Shown here: positions 9,363-24,090 of the stretch, piece after piece
How positions within the stretch are numbered: the first letter of the stretch is position 1
Layout: the number at the start of each line of letters is the position of its first letter
Assembly: GCA_029433365.1 (NCBI GenBank)
Contig: JAQTHZ010000001.1
Location: forward strand, 124,001-188,000
Reading direction: 5' to 3'
DNA length: 64,000 nt
Source of the DNA: Orbaceae bacterium ESL0721
GTDB taxonomy: Bacteria; Pseudomonadota; Gammaproteobacteria; Enterobacterales; Orbaceae
Program-made: the position numbers and the translations under genes
The notes under the pieces: generated by a model
What the model was told of the DNA's origin: nothing
The model's database searches: none
The model's input: only the letters and a program-made list of their open reading frames with translations

Positions 9363-10055
9363 CTATTTAGTTATGATTACCAAAAGATCCCCCTTATCAA
9401 AAGTGATCTTTACTGTATCCTCAATAGCTTGATTTCGTAGGCTAATTAATTTACCTAACTGTAGCGTAGCATTGTTTAAAGGGTATTTAAATCCAATGAG
9501 AGTTAGTTTTTTTACTGGTGATAAAGGTATTAAAGTGATTATTTTTTCTTTTATATTACGGATTGCCTCGTTTTTCTGTGAAAAAAAGAGTGTGCAGTAG
9601 TCATCATAAAAGGTAAGTTTATACTGTTTATAGTATTGCATCGCAACGGAAAGATTACCCAAGAAGTGACCACTATCTCGCCCTGTTGCGCCAAAAATAG
9701 CAAATTTTTTTACCCCTTTATCGATTAAAAAAAGCAGTGCTTTCTCAAAATCTGTTCTGTTCTGATCGGGGGTAACAACAATCTCTGTTTCGGCAGGGAC
9801 AGGACTACTTTTATCAATACTATCTAAATCACCAATAATAAAATTAGGTACAATTGCAGTTTTAGAGAGGTAACTATGATAAGCGCCATCAGTACAGGCT
9901 ATATAGGTGTAGTTACCTAACTGTTTAGGTAACTGCTGTGGTGGTTCGCCATTTACAAATAGTAGTGCTGTTTTTGATATAGCCGTTTTTGATGTAACAA
10001 CTGTATTATCAGCTTTATTATCAGTTTTATTAATAGCTGAATTGAGATCTGTCAT
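9363..10055 (-). CDS. Thiamine pyrophosphokinase
   Basis: Converts thiamine plus ATP to thiamine diphosphate. Visible family motifs are CTDGAY, IIGDLDSID, TPDQNRTDFEKAL (the nucleotide-binding core) and GATGRDSGHFLGNL. The first 27 residues are low-complexity and rich in T, N and K, beyond the usual family start, and may be a repeat-derived extension. An exact copy of the dispersed 14-mer lies 27 bp upstream. The neighbours rimI and holD point the same way but are separated by over 130 bp. Confidence 0.85.
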   Translation of the reverse strand: MTDLNSAINKTDNKADNTVVTSKTAISKTALLFVNGEPPQQLPKQLGNYTYIACTDGAYHSYLSKTAIVPNFIIGDLDSIDKSSPVPAETEIVVTPDQNRTDFEKALLFLIDKGVKKFAIFGATGRDSGHFLGNLSVAMQYYKQYKLTFYDDYCTLFFSQKNEAIRNIKEKIITLIPLSPVKKLTLIGFKYPLNNATLQLGKLISLRNQAIEDTVKITFDKGDLLVIITK

Positions 10056-10081
10056 AACAACTCCTCTGTTTTTTACGTTGC

Positions 10082-10095
10082 AACCCTAAAACATT
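10082..10095. repeat. Dispersed 14-mer AACCCTAAAACATT, copy 1
   Basis: Exact copy in the gap between the thiamine pyrophosphokinase gene and rimI. It is not palindromic and is not part of a visible hairpin. Confidence 0.8.
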
Positions 10096-10192
10096 AATCT
10101 ATTTTATCAATTCACTTTATCAAACTAGATTATAAAACAAGATTATTAAACAAGATTATTAAACTACATTATCAATGCACTTTGTAAATAAG

Positions 10193-10651
10193 CTATAACA
10201 TTAATGTGTAAGCCATAATGATTGCATCTTCACCATGACTACTCTCTTTAGTTGGGTAGTATTTTTTACGAACGGTTAACTCATTAAACCCTAAAACATT
10301 GTAGAGATTAATTGCAGCTTTATTTGACGCACGTACCTCTAGCCAGAGTGTTCTAATCGGTTTTGGCATGGATGATAACTGCGCAATAACTTCATTCAGT
10401 AGCATTTTAGCTAACCCTTGGCGACGGAATTTTGGATTAATGGCTATATTAAAAAGTGTGGCTTCATCGGCGACAATTTGACAGATCGCATAACCTATTA
10501 ATTGATCATCATCGCTTATTTTAAGATTAAAATAGCGATCACCTTGGTTTGAGTAGAAAACAGACTCACTCCATGGGAAGGGGTGAGCAATTAGTTCTAA
10601 CTGGTAGGCAGCAGGGAGATCTTCAGGAGTTAATGGGGATATTTTTTTCAT
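10193..10651 (-). CDS. rimI: Ribosomal protein bS18 N-acetyltransferase RimI
   Basis: GNAT-fold acetyltransferase that acetylates the N-terminal alanine of ribosomal protein S18. The acetyl-CoA site RRQGLAKMLL and the family ending LWLEVRASNKAAINLYNVLGF are visible, with the N-terminal HPFPWSE typical of RimI. It follows holD in the same direction, as in E. coli holD-rimI. The codons for NVLGF contain an exact copy of the dispersed 14-mer (10287-10300). Confidence 0.92.
   Translation of the reverse strand: MKKISPLTPEDLPAAYQLELIAHPFPWSESVFYSNQGDRYFNLKISDDDQLIGYAICQIVADEATLFNIAINPKFRRQGLAKMLLNEVIAQLSSMPKPIRTLWLEVRASNKAAINLYNVLGFNELTVRKKYYPTKESSHGEDAIIMAYTLML
10287..10300. repeat. Dispersed 14-mer AACCCTAAAACATT, copy 2 (inside rimI)
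   Basis: The only exact copy inside an intact gene. On the rimI strand it reads through the NVLGF codons. It is 205 bp from copy 1. Confidence 0.8.
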
Positions 10652-10722
10652 ATCGATTTAATCTAATAAAATAGTCTAAACAAATTATCTAAAATGTTGC
10701 AAAAAAAAATTACAAAAAAAAG

Positions 10723-11118
10723 TTATTGAAACAGATTTTGATAATGGCATAACTGCTGCCACAATTTACGTTTTTCTGCGGGCGAAGAGGCTAGTTGTGC
10801 TAAGTTACATGTCTTTATAGTGCAACTATTTTGCCAACTATCAGGTAGTGCTACATCGATAAACCAGACCACTCTATTAACGTTATCTTCTGCTATCATT
10901 AATTGCGCTGGGGTAAGGTGAAAAACCTGATCCTCATTTAGATGAATTGCCGATAAGATATCATAAAAGATCTTCTCAACCGGTTTTTGGCTAGCAACAA
11001 CGATCAGTTTAACGGTTTCGTTTAGTTCGAGTAATCTTTCACTTTTTTGTACAGCAGATTTACGCAGTATATATTGGGTGATATTACATTGGGTTAAATA
11101 CCAATCTTGTTGTCTCAT
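10723..11118 (-). CDS. holD: DNA polymerase III psi subunit HolD
   Basis: Psi subunit of the DNA polymerase III clamp loader, linking it to chi and SSB. The conserved N-terminal RQQDWYLTQCNITQYILRK (chi-binding segment) and the C-terminal KRKLWQQLCHY match E. coli HolD, and the length of 131 is normal. It is divergent from rsmC, the same arrangement as in E. coli, and lies before rimI. The family diverges quickly, so the neighbourhood is important support. Confidence 0.85.
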   Translation of the reverse strand: MRQQDWYLTQCNITQYILRKSAVQKSERLLELNETVKLIVVASQKPVEKIFYDILSAIHLNEDQVFHLTPAQLMIAEDNVNRVVWFIDVALPDSWQNSCTIKTCNLAQLASSPAEKRKLWQQLCHYQNLFQ

Positions 11119-11201
11119 CAGTTAACGTTTTTTGTGATTCATAAAGGTTAATTGTATAATCTCAACATCAATTTATAAAGTTATTTTATTAAGGTAACAC
11201 C

Positions 11202-12248
11202 ATGGCAATATTAAGCCCTATTTTTACCCCTGCAAGCCAAGTTCTTGAACGGCACGCTGAGCTTTTTACTCACCGCAAAATTATTATTGCTGGTGATATT
11301 CAAGATGACTATCCCACGGTAATTAAGTCAGAGATCTGTCGTATCCAATGTACCCAATTTCACACCTATCTTCATCTTCAAAAACGGGCACCTGATGCAG
11401 AGGTAATTTTTACCCTTAACCCTAAAACATCTTTTTATGATGGGATCGATACCATTATCTACTACTGGCCGAAAAATAAACGTGAAGCGCAATTTGAGCT
11501 TGCAAATCTACTAAGTAATATGCCACCAAAGAGTGAAGTTTTTATTGTTGGTGAAAATCGAACTGGTGTAAAAAGTGCAGAGAGCTTATTGACTGATTTT
11601 GGCAAAATTCAAAAGATTGATAGTGCTAGGCGCTGTGGACTCTACCATTTTGAGTTAGAAAAACAGATTCCATTTGATCTTACAGAGTGGTGGCAGGGTT
11701 ACAATTTTACCATTGGCAATAACCAAATTAAGATTGAATCACTTCCAGGTGTTTTTAGTGCCAAAGAGCTTGATGGCGGGAGTGACCTACTTTTAAAAGC
11801 GTTAATTGAACATCCAGATTTAATTAAGGGTGATATTGTTGATATTGGATCTGGTGCAGCGGTTTTAGGCACCGTTATCGGTAAACTGTTTACTCCTACT
11901 ACCCTAACTTTATCCGATGTGAGCGTCGCGGCTTTAGCGTCAAGTAGTGCAACATTAGCTGCTAATCAAGTAGAGGCTAAAGTTGTAGCTAGTGATGTAT
12001 TTTCGCATCTACCCGATAAATATCACCTTATTATCTCAAATCCCCCTTTTCATGATGGGAAGCAGACAAGCTATGTCGCAGTTGATAAGTTGATAAAAGA
12101 GGCTAAAAAACATCTTAAGTTAAATGGTTATCTCTGTATTGTTGCTAATGCATTTCTCCCTTATCAGGAGATCTTAGCGGGCACTTTTAAGCAGGTAGAT
12201 ATTATTGCACAAAATAGTAAATTTAAAGTATACCTTGCAAGTCATTAG
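11202..12248 (+). CDS. rsmC: 16S rRNA (guanine1207-N2)-methyltransferase RsmC
   Basis: SAM-dependent methyltransferase for G1207 of 16S rRNA. It has two tandem methyltransferase-like halves: an N-terminal pseudo-catalytic domain, and a C-terminal catalytic domain with VDIGSGAAVLG (SAM binding) and ISNPPFHDG (the NPPF catalytic motif). The length of 348 fits. The ATG follows AAGGTAACACC. Divergent holD confirms the assignment. The codons LNPKT carry a 13/14 match to the dispersed 14-mer (11418-11431). Confidence 0.93.
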   Translation: MAILSPIFTPASQVLERHAELFTHRKIIIAGDIQDDYPTVIKSEICRIQCTQFHTYLHLQKRAPDAEVIFTLNPKTSFYDGIDTIIYYWPKNKREAQFELANLLSNMPPKSEVFIVGENRTGVKSAESLLTDFGKIQKIDSARRCGLYHFELEKQIPFDLTEWWQGYNFTIGNNQIKIESLPGVFSAKELDGGSDLLLKALIEHPDLIKGDIVDIGSGAAVLGTVIGKLFTPTTLTLSDVSVAALASSSATLAANQVEAKVVASDVFSHLPDKYHLIISNPPFHDGKQTSYVAVDKLIKEAKKHLKLNGYLCIVANAFLPYQEILAGTFKQVDIIAQNSKFKVYLASH

Positions 12249-12556
12249 CAGGAAAACTTTTGATCTGCATTTTTTATATTTAAATAGCATTTAAGCAATC
12301 TATAACGTATCTACAATTAATATCAGTTAGAAAAAGGTTGAGTAACTAAATTACTGAATTCGATCCAGATTATTATATTATTATTTACATTTTTGGCTGA
12401 TTTTATTAGAGTAGGCGTCTTAATAACAATCGCCAAAAAATATACAACTAACTATATTTTAAACTATATATCAAATAAATTTTCTAACAGTTTTACTAAC
12501 AATTTTTATAACAATGTTTCGAACTATTTTAAACAAAAAAATTTAAGGATTTTCTT
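12249..12556. other. Gap between rsmC and the HPr gene
   Basis: 308 bp of very AT-rich sequence with several degenerate AACAATTTT-type repeats near 12480-12520. An AAGGATT ribosome-binding site for the HPr gene ends it. I see no gene, RNA or clear terminator. Confidence 0.5.
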
Positions 12557-12820
12557 ATGTTAAAAGAGCAAATGGTAGTTAAAAATTCAACTGGTCTTCA
12601 TGCACGCCCTGTTACCGCATTAGTTAAATTAGCCGGTCGTTATAAATCAACAATTGAACTTGTCTATAATGACAAAACAATCAAATTAAAAAGTATGATG
12701 GGTCTGCTTGGCGCTGGTGTTAAAGGTGGCTCTACCGTTGAAATTATCTGTGATGGTGAAGATGAACAAGCTGCAATGGATGAGATTCGTGATCTGTTTG
12801 CATCTGGTTTTGGTGAATAA
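12557..12820 (+). CDS. HPr-family phosphocarrier protein
   Basis: An 87-residue phosphocarrier with the active-site histidine in NSTGLHARP (His15 region) and the regulatory serine context KLKSMMGLL (Ser46 region), which fits the phosphotransferase system. No ptsI or crr is adjacent, so this is either a relocated ptsH or a second HPr. A strong hairpin lies 38 bp downstream, so it is transcribed as a single gene. Confidence 0.88.
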   Translation: MLKEQMVVKNSTGLHARPVTALVKLAGRYKSTIELVYNDKTIKLKSMMGLLGAGVKGGSTVEIICDGEDEQAAMDEIRDLFASGFGE

Positions 12821-12831
12821 TTTTTGTAAAA

Positions 12832-12858
12832 AGAATTAAGAATTAAGAATTAAGAATT
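12832..12858. repeat. GAATTAA tandem repeat after the HPr gene
   Basis: About four head-to-tail copies of the 7-mer GAATTAA run directly into the HPr terminator hairpin. Looks like slippage-derived sequence. Confidence 0.7.
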
Positions 12859-12884
12859 CTCCGCTATCAACTCTATAGCGGAGA
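12858..12884 (+). terminator. Terminator hairpin of the HPr gene
   Basis: A perfect 10-bp stem (TCTCCGCTAT / ATAGCGGAGA) with a 7-nt loop lies 38 bp after the stop. The T tract after it is weak. Confidence 0.6.
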
Positions 12885-13199
12885 TTAAAATCAATTTAAA
12901 ATAGTTAATTTATATAACTTTAAATAATAGATATTTTACTTTATCTCTTTTCATCAATTTTAATCAATTTTAATCAATTTTAATCAATTTTCTTTCTTTA
13001 CTCTGACTGAGTCTCTCCCACTTCTAAATATTTTGCTCCTCGATCTGTCACTAGAGAGAAGTAATAAAGATAGCAAACTGATTCCCACTATTTTTTCTTA
13101 TCATTATAAAAAAATTGTCAAATGCAATTATTTTCTTTATTGTGTGAATGGATTATGCTAAAACTAATCGAAATAGTTACAGCGTCACAAAGGTAAAAG
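12885..13199. other. Gap between the HPr terminator and matP with a 10-nt tandem repeat
   Basis: Contains about four copies of TTTTAATCAA (around 12952-12990). The rest is unremarkable AT-rich DNA with the matP promoter region at its end. No gene seen. Confidence 0.5.
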
Positions 13200-13655
13200 A
13201 TGAAATATCAACAGTTAGAAAACCTTGAATGTGGTTGGAAATGGCACTATCTTGTGAATCGATATCGAGAAGGTGAGGCGATAACCCGTCACATCGAAAA
13301 AAGCGCTGCTGAACATGCTATTAAAGAGTTACTGTTATTAGAGGATAATCCCACTAAAGTTATCGAGTGGATCGCAAATAACTTGAATCCTGCTTTAACT
13401 AATCGCATGAAACAGACTATCCGAGCAAGACGCAAACGCCATTTTAATGCTGAACAGCAAAATATGCGGAAAAAATCGATAGATTTAGAGTTTATTGTCT
13501 GGCAGAGGTTAGCCAATTTGGCACAAAGACGTAAAACAACACTGTCAGAAACGGTTATTCAATTGATTGAAGATGCCGAACAAAAAGAGCAATATGTCAC
13601 AAAAGTATCAACCATTAAAGATGATCTGCTCTCTTTACTTGATGCTAAACATTAA
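13200..13655 (+). CDS. matP: Macrodomain Ter protein MatP
   Basis: DNA-binding protein that recognises matS sites and organises the Ter macrodomain, coordinating segregation with division. The 151 residues are very close to E. coli MatP: start [15 protein letters not shown], the core [20 protein letters not shown], the ribbon-helix-helix segment [21 protein letters not shown] and the C-terminal coiled coil. It lies 18 bp before topA in the same direction. Its presence supports a gammaproteobacterium of the Enterobacterales-Pasteurellales-Vibrionales group. Confidence 0.95.
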   Translation: MKYQQLENLECGWKWHYLVNRYREGEAITRHIEKSAAEHAIKELLLLEDNPTKVIEWIANNLNPALTNRMKQTIRARRKRHFNAEQQNMRKKSIDLEFIVWQRLANLAQRRKTTLSETVIQLIEDAEQKEQYVTKVSTIKDDLLSLLDAKH

Positions 13656-13673
13656 ATATAAGTAGGTTGAATT

Positions 13674-16283
13674 ATGGGTAAATCCCTTGTAATTGTAGAA
13701 TCTCCAGCCAAAGCAAAAACGATTAATAAATATTTAGGGAAAGATTTTATTGTAAAATCGAGCGTAGGTCATATTCGTGATCTTCCGGTAAGTGGTGGTG
13801 GACGCAGTAGTAAAAAACTTAACGATTCTACGGATGAGAAGAGTGGAAAGAAGGTAAAACGGTCTGCCAAAGAGGCGCTAGTCGCGCGAATGGGGGTTGA
13901 TCCTTATGATGGCTGGCAAGCAGATTACGAGATCTTACCGGGTAAAGAGCGCGTTGTTGCTGAACTTAAAAAATATGCGAAAAGTGCCGATATGATCTAT
14001 CTCGCAACCGACTTGGATAGGGAAGGGGAAGCGATAGCTTGGCACTTGAAAGAGGTGATAGGTGGCGATGATTCAAAATATCGCCGCGTAGTTTTTAATG
14101 AGATCACCAAATCTGCTATAAAAAATGCCTTCAACCATCCCGCCATGTTAGATATGAATCGCGTCAATGCGCAGCAAGCACGCCGTTTTATGGATCGTGT
14201 GGTCGGCTTTATGTTATCTCCACTACTTTGGAAGAAGGTAGCACGAGGGCTATCTGCTGGTCGAGTACAGTCAGTCGCAGTACGTTTGGTGGTTGAGAGA
14301 GAGCGTGAAATTTGTGCGTTTATTCCACAAGAGTATTGGGATCTCTATGCTGATTTAAAGAGCAAACAGGGTGATCCGCTCACCATGCAGGTGACGCACT
14401 ATAAAAATAGTGCTTTTGAACCGAAAGATAGAGCCGCAATTGATATAGCGCTGGCTGAGCTTAATAAGAGCAGTTACCAAGTTGAACAGATTGAAGAGCG
14501 CCCAACTAAAAGTAACCCAACAGCACCTTTTATCACCTCAACTTTACAACAAGCAGCTAGCACACGCTTAGGTTATGGCGTTAAAAAGACGATGATGTTA
14601 GCCCAGCGACTCTATGAGGCGGGTTATATAACCTATATGCGTACTGATTCAACCAATTTAAGCCAAGATGCATTAAGTATGGTTCGCAACTATATTGATA
14701 AAAATTTCGGCGAAAAGTACCTACCAAGTAAACCTAATTTCTATAGTAGCCGCAAAAATTCACAAGAGGCGCATGAAGCGATAAGACCATCCGATGTCAA
14801 TCTGCTTGCTGATAATATGTCAGATGTTGAAGCCGATGCGCGTAAACTTTATCAACTGATCTGGCGCCAATTTGTTGCATGTCAGATGACACCTGCAGAG
14901 TACAACTCTACAACAATTACCGTTAAAGCTGGAGATTTCACCTTAAAAGCCAAAGGGCGTACACTACGATTTGATGGTTGGACAAAGGTACAGCCACAGT
15001 TAATTAAAAATAGTGAAGAGAATATTTTACCGCCAGTTGTTGCTAAAACGCAGTTAGAACTTATTAAATTAGATCCGAATCAACACTTTACCAAACCACC
15101 TGCACGTTATAACGAAGCCTCACTCGTTAAAGAGTTAGAAAAACGTGAAATTGGGCGCCCATCAACTTATGCCACAATTATTTCAACGATTCAAGATCGT
15201 GGCTATGTACGGCTTGAAAATAGACGTTTTTATGCTGAAAAAATAGGTGAGATTGTAACAGATCGTCTCAATGAGAATTTCAATGATCTTATGAGTTATG
15301 ATTTTACTGCGCGAATGGAAGAGGCGCTTGATGAGATTGCTAATAAAAAAGAGGAGTGGCGCGAAGTTCTCGACCAATTCTTTAGTGATTTTAGCCAACA
15401 TCTTGAAGTTGCTGAACAGACGCCTGATAAAGGTGGGATGCAGCTCAATCCTTTAGTACTAACCCCTGAAATAAGTTGCCCAAATTGTCATCGTGAGATG
15501 GGAATTAAAACCGCAGGCACTGGCGTCTTTTTAGCCTGTTCTGGTTATGCGCTGCCACCAAAAGAGCGCTGTAAACAGACGATTAATCTCATTCCAGAAC
15601 ATGAGATTTTAAATGTGTTAGAGGATACAGAAAAGGCAGAAACTGATGCGCTACTTGCGCGTAAACGTTGCCCAATCTGCCACTCAGCAATGGATAGTTA
15701 CCTCTTAGATAGTGAACGAAAACTCCATATTTGCGGCAATAACCCAATTTGTGACGGTTACATTATTGAGAAGGGGACATTCAAAGTTAAAAGTTATGAA
15801 GGTCCGATTATTGAGTGTGAAAAGTGTGGATCTGAGATGCATCTTAAATCAGGGCGCTTTGGACTCTATATGAGCTGCACCAATGAAAATTGTAAAAATA
15901 CCCGTAAAGTCTTAAAGAATGGCGAAGTTGCACCACCTAAAGAGGATCCGGTCGATCTACCAGAGCTGCTATGTACTAAATCTACTGCCCATTTTGTGTT
16001 ACGTGATGGTGCATCAGGCGTCTTTTTAGCTGCTCACACCTTTCCTAAATCCCGTGAGACAAGAACACCATTTGTTGAAGAGTTACAACGCTTTAGAGAT
16101 CGTCTGCCAGAAAAATTCCTCTATTTGACCGAAGCACCAAGTGAAGATCCTGATGGTAATAAAGCTATTGTCCGATTTAGCCGAAAAAATAAAAAGCAGT
16201 ATGTCACTTCTGAAGTAAATGGAAAAGCGACCGGCTGGGTGATGCAGTATGTAGACGGTAAATGGGTGAATGGTAAAAAATAG
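13674..16283 (+). CDS. topA: DNA topoisomerase I
   Basis: Type IA topoisomerase that relaxes negative supercoils. The TOPRIM domain starts at the N-terminus ([14 protein letters not shown], with DLDREGEA giving the acidic metal site) and the catalytic tyrosine is in ITYMRTDST (near residue 320). Three C-terminal zinc-binding cysteine clusters are visible ([25 protein letters not shown]), then a C-terminal ribbon domain. The length of 869 matches E. coli (865). It is co-directional with matP and followed by a strong hairpin before cysB. Confidence 0.96.
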   Translation: MGKSLVIVESPAKAKTINKYLGKDFIVKSSVGHIRDLPVSGGGRSSKKLNDSTDEKSGKKVKRSAKEALVARMGVDPYDGWQADYEILPGKERVVAELKKYAKSADMIYLATDLDREGEAIAWHLKEVIGGDDSKYRRVVFNEITKSAIKNAFNHPAMLDMNRVNAQQARRFMDRVVGFMLSPLLWKKVARGLSAGRVQSVAVRLVVEREREICAFIPQEYWDLYADLKSKQGDPLTMQVTHYKNSAFEPKDRAAIDIALAELNKSSYQVEQIEERPTKSNPTAPFITSTLQQAASTRLGYGVKKTMMLAQRLYEAGYITYMRTDSTNLSQDALSMVRNYIDKNFGEKYLPSKPNFYSSRKNSQEAHEAIRPSDVNLLADNMSDVEADARKLYQLIWRQFVACQMTPAEYNSTTITVKAGDFTLKAKGRTLRFDGWTKVQPQLIKNSEENILPPVVAKTQLELIKLDPNQHFTKPPARYNEASLVKELEKREIGRPSTYATIISTIQDRGYVRLENRRFYAEKIGEIVTDRLNENFNDLMSYDFTARMEEALDEIANKKEEWREVLDQFFSDFSQHLEVAEQTPDKGGMQLNPLVLTPEISCPNCHREMGIKTAGTGVFLACSGYALPPKERCKQTINLIPEHEILNVLEDTEKAETDALLARKRCPICHSAMDSYLLDSERKLHICGNNPICDGYIIEKGTFKVKSYEGPIIECEKCGSEMHLKSGRFGLYMSCTNENCKNTRKVLKNGEVAPPKEDPVDLPELLCTKSTAHFVLRDGASGVFLAAHTFPKSRETRTPFVEELQRFRDRLPEKFLYLTEAPSEDPDGNKAIVRFSRKNKKQYVTSEVNGKATGWVMQYVDGKWVNGKK

Positions 16284-16405
16284 TTTACCCATCGATCCCA
16301 TCGATAAAATGTACTTTTTAGTGGGTTCTATATGGTTAAATGATTTTTATTAGAAAAATAGCTAAAAATAGAGCTCACAAAAATAGAGTTCACAAAAATA
16401 TTGTA

Positions 16406-16437
16406 AAAATGTTGCTGATATAACTCAGCAACATTTT
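16406..16437 (+). terminator. topA terminator / pre-cysB hairpin
   Basis: A perfect 13-bp stem (AAAATGTTGCTGA / TCAGCAACATTTT) with a 6-nt loop, 122 bp after topA and 23 bp before cysB. Placement suits a terminator of topA; an effect on cysB translation cannot be excluded. Confidence 0.6.
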
Positions 16438-16459
16438 AGTTTAACTGTAAGGAAACGAG

Positions 16460-17431
16460 ATGAAGTTACAACAGTTACGTTATATTGTCGAAGTTGCCAA
16501 TAATGATCTCAACGTCTCGTTAACTGCAGAAAAGCTCTTTACTTCTCAACCTGGTATAAGCAAACAGATTAAATTGTTGGAAGAGGAGCTTGGAGTACAG
16601 ATCTTTACTCGCATGGGGAAACACCTATCGGAAGTGACACCGGTTGGGGCTAAAATAGTTGCCGTAGCCCGTGAAATTCTGACTAAAACACAAGATATCA
16701 AAATTATAGCTAAAGAGTTTAGCCAACCAAATCAGGGCTCTTTAACCATTAGCACTACAAATACCCAAGCACGCTATACCTTACCCGCTGTTATTCAACA
16801 GTTTATGCAAAAATACCCGACAATATCACTCCATATGGAACAGAACTCGTCAGCACAGAGCTTACAGAGTATTCGAAGTGGCTTAGCTGATATTGCTATC
16901 ATTACCGATCTCACTGAACTTACAGATGATATGATTGCTCTGCCTTGTTATCACTGGAATCAGTCCGTAATTGTTATGCCAGATCACCCGTTGGCAAAAA
17001 ATACCCTGTTAACTGTTGATGAGCTTGCCAACTACCCATTAGTCAGTTATGACTTCTCTAATGATAGCTCTGATCTACAGCTCGCCTTTACCCGTGCCGG
17101 AAAATCGCCCAATATTATCTTTAGTACAGTTGATGCTGAGCTGATTAAAACCTATGTTAGATTAGGTGTTGGTGTCGGTATTGTGGCTAAAATGGCGATC
17201 AATAGCAGCACAGATCACGATTTTGTCACCCTCAATGCTGGGCACATCTTCCCATACAGCACCACTTATATCGTCTTTATGCGTACGCTATTTTTGCGCC
17301 GTTATATGTATGATTTTATTAATCAATTCACACCACACCTCAATCAACAGACCATTGATAGGCTGTTACTTTGCGAACACAATAGTGAGGTATTAGCGTC
17401 GTTTAATGGTATTAAATTGCCAATTAAGTAA
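16460..17431 (+). CDS. cysB: LysR-type regulator CysB
   Basis: LysR-family activator of the cysteine regulon, normally responding to O-acetylserine or N-acetylserine. It has an N-terminal helix-turn-helix (LTAEKLFTSQPGISKQIKLLEEELGVQIFTR), then the effector domain with STTNTQARYTLP and a conserved VIVMPDHPLA segment. The length is 323 against 324 in E. coli, where cysB also follows topA. The gene is single and is followed by a degenerate repeat tract and a terminator shared with the convergent his operon. Confidence 0.93.
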   Translation: MKLQQLRYIVEVANNDLNVSLTAEKLFTSQPGISKQIKLLEEELGVQIFTRMGKHLSEVTPVGAKIVAVAREILTKTQDIKIIAKEFSQPNQGSLTISTTNTQARYTLPAVIQQFMQKYPTISLHMEQNSSAQSLQSIRSGLADIAIITDLTELTDDMIALPCYHWNQSVIVMPDHPLAKNTLLTVDELANYPLVSYDFSNDSSDLQLAFTRAGKSPNIIFSTVDAELIKTYVRLGVGVGIVAKMAINSSTDHDFVTLNAGHIFPYSTTYIVFMRTLFLRRYMYDFINQFTPHLNQQTIDRLLLCEHNSEVLASFNGIKLPIK

Positions 17432-17439
17432 TCGCGCTC

Positions 17440-17560
17440 TTATCAGAATTAAATAATAGTTAAATAAAATAACAGTTAAGTAATAGTTAAATCACCTTTA
17501 AATAACAGATAAATAACTACTAAATAACTATTAAATAGCGATTAAGCAATTTAATAGATG
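17440..17560. repeat. Degenerate TAAATAA/AGTTAAATAA repeat tract
   Basis: About ten imperfect copies of an AT-rich unit (TTAAATAA, AGTTAA, ACTAAATAA) follow cysB. They have no coding potential and look like repeated slippage. Confidence 0.6.
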
Positions 17561-17583
17561 CGTATTAATACTCTTCTTACAAT

Positions 17584-17597
17584 AATGTTTTAGGGTT
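17584..17597. repeat. Dispersed 14-mer, copy 3 (reverse orientation)
   Basis: AATGTTTTAGGGTT, the exact reverse complement of AACCCTAAAACATT, between cysB and the his operon. Confidence 0.8.
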
Positions 17598-17650
17598 GAA
17601 GGTAGGCAATTAAGTTAAATTTATCTGTTTTGGGTTAAAAATTTTTTTAA

Positions 17651-17682
17651 AAAAAAGTAGGCTATTAAACCTACTATTTTTT
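17651..17682. terminator. Two-way terminator between cysB and hisI
   Basis: AGTAGG / CCTACT stem flanked by an A run on the left and a T run on the right, between convergent genes. It would work on both strands. Confidence 0.6.
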
Positions 17683-17710
17683 ATGATTTTTTTAAATACT
17701 GTTTTTACGG

Positions 17711-18318
17711 CTATTTATGTCTGCTTTTTAAAATCTCAATCACATCTTTTAATGATAAATTCTGATCTTGTAAGAGTACCAGTAGATGATAGATGAGATC
17801 CGCAGACTCATTTTTTAACTCTTCACGATCATGCACTGTTGCAGCTAATGCTGTTTCAACTCCCTCTTCACCCACTTTCTGGGCAATACGTTTAGTCCCA
17901 TCATGGTACAACTTAGCAGTGTAGGAGGTTGAAGGATCAGCGCTTTTACGGGATCCTAATAGATTTTCTAACTCAAATAGAAATCCCCAATCAGTTTGCG
18001 TATCACTAAAACAGCTATAATCTCCCGTATGGCAAGTTGGACCGGTTGGATCGACTAAGATTAGTAACGTATCATTATCACAATCAGTGCTGATACTTTT
18101 CACATTAAGATAGTTGCCAGAGCTCTCACCTTTTGTCCATAGACGCTGTTTTGTGCGTGAGTAAAATGTCACTTTGCCGCTCTGCTCCGTCTTGGCTAAA
18201 GCTTCTGGATTCATATAACCAAGCATAAGAACATCACCAGAGATATAGTGCTGAATAATGACCGGCATTAAGTTTGCCACTTTCTGCCAATCCAGCTTCT
18301 CTTTATCAACTCTGTTTA

Positions 18319-18322
<4 letters not shown>
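17711..18322 (-). CDS. hisI: HisIE: phosphoribosyl-AMP cyclohydrolase / phosphoribosyl-ATP pyrophosphatase
   Basis: Bifunctional enzyme for the second and third steps of histidine synthesis. The cyclohydrolase domain has [18 protein letters not shown] and the zinc/metal motif [21 protein letters not shown]. The C-terminal pyrophosphatase domain (from about residue 110) has [18 protein letters not shown] and [13 protein letters not shown]. The length of 203 matches E. coli. It is the last gene of the operon and overlaps hisF by 4 bp. Confidence 0.95.
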
Positions 18323-20425
<2,103 letters not shown>

Positions 20426-21505
20426 TTAAAGCACTCCTTTTGAGCTAGGTAATAAGTTGCCTTCAATCTTAACTGCCTGTTTTAGGGTTCTTGCGAACGC
20501 TTTAAATAGGCTCTCCACTTTGTGGTGATCATTTCCAGCTTCACCTCCACACGCTGTTTTGATATGCAAAGTGATCGCCATCGCATAACTGAGGGAGTAG
20601 AAGAAGTGTTCCACCATCTGGGTACTCATATCTCCCACTTTAGGGTGGGTAAATTGAGCGGAAAATTGCAAATAGGGGCGACCAGAAATATCGATAGCGC
20701 ACTCAGCTTGGCACTCATCCATCGGGATAACCGATGCATAGCGTGTAATGCCTCGTTTATCACCTAACGCAATTTTAAGCGCCTCACCTAGTGCTAAACC
20801 AGTATCTTCAATGGTGTGGTGATCATCAATATGGAGATCCCCCTCAACTTGAATATTAAGCTTGATGCCACCATGGGTTGCAATCTGATCAAGCATATGG
20901 TCAAAAAAGCCGATACCGGTATTAATTGTGCTACCACCTTGCCTATCGAGCCAAACCTCTACCAAAATTTTGGTCTCTTTAGTGTTACGGATAACTTTAG
21001 CATATCTATCTGGCGTAGTCAGTTGCTGGGCTATCTCACTCCAGTTTAAGTCGTTTGGATCATAACGTAATCCTTTGATCCCCATATTATCAGCCAAAGC
21101 CATATCCGTGACCCTGTCACCGATTACATAACTGTTCGCTTTATCAAGATCACCACGTGTCAAATAGGGGAGAACTAAGCCAAGTTTAGGTTTACGGCAA
21201 TCACAGTTATCTGAATCAAAGTGTGGACAGATGAGAACCTCTTCAAAATGGACTCCTTGGGAGTTAAAGATCTGCATCATTAAGTTATGCGGACCATCAA
21301 AATCGGTTTGCGGATAACTACTGCTCCCTAATCCATCTTGATTAGTCACCATGATTAGCTTAAAGCCAGCAGATTGGAGTTTTAACAGTGCGGGGATCAC
21401 ATCATGCTCAAATGCCAATTTTTCAAAACGATCAACTTGGAAGTCAACCGGTGGCTCGGTAATTAGAGTTCCATCGCGATCTATAAATAGATATTTCTGC
21501 AACAT
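20426..21505 (-). CDS. hisB: HisB: histidinol phosphatase / IGP dehydratase
   Basis: Bifunctional enzyme of the enterobacterial type. The N-terminal HAD phosphatase starts with FIDRDGTLI and has a zinc loop ([15 protein letters not shown]). The C-terminal dehydratase has the duplicated metal motifs [10 protein letters not shown] and NDHHKVES. The length of 359 equals E. coli HisB. The fusion is a good lineage marker. A 144-bp repeat-containing gap separates it from hisC. Confidence 0.96.
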   Translation of the reverse strand: MLQKYLFIDRDGTLITEPPVDFQVDRFEKLAFEHDVIPALLKLQSAGFKLIMVTNQDGLGSSSYPQTDFDGPHNLMMQIFNSQGVHFEEVLICPHFDSDNCDCRKPKLGLVLPYLTRGDLDKANSYVIGDRVTDMALADNMGIKGLRYDPNDLNWSEIAQQLTTPDRYAKVIRNTKETKILVEVWLDRQGGSTINTGIGFFDHMLDQIATHGGIKLNIQVEGDLHIDDHHTIEDTGLALGEALKIALGDKRGITRYASVIPMDECQAECAIDISGRPYLQFSAQFTHPKVGDMSTQMVEHFFYSLSYAMAITLHIKTACGGEAGNDHHKVESLFKAFARTLKQAVKIEGNLLPSSKGVL

Positions 21506-21649
21506 ATTTGCTCCTAACAGTTCATATACTATTACCTTTCATAAGGTAAACTCTTTTGCTGATGAGGTTTGGTAAACTTATAATAGTTATTTATAACGTC
21601 TATTTATAACTGTTCTTTATAAAAGTTATTTATAAAAGATCTACCTCTA
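21506..21649. repeat. hisC-hisB gap with TTATTTATAA-type repeats
   Basis: The only sizeable gap within the his operon. It holds four to five degenerate copies of GTTATTTATAA / GTCTATTTATAAC at about 21583-21640. No promoter or terminator is evident. Confidence 0.55.
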
Positions 21650-24086
<2,437 letters not shown>

Positions 24087-24090
24087 TCTA

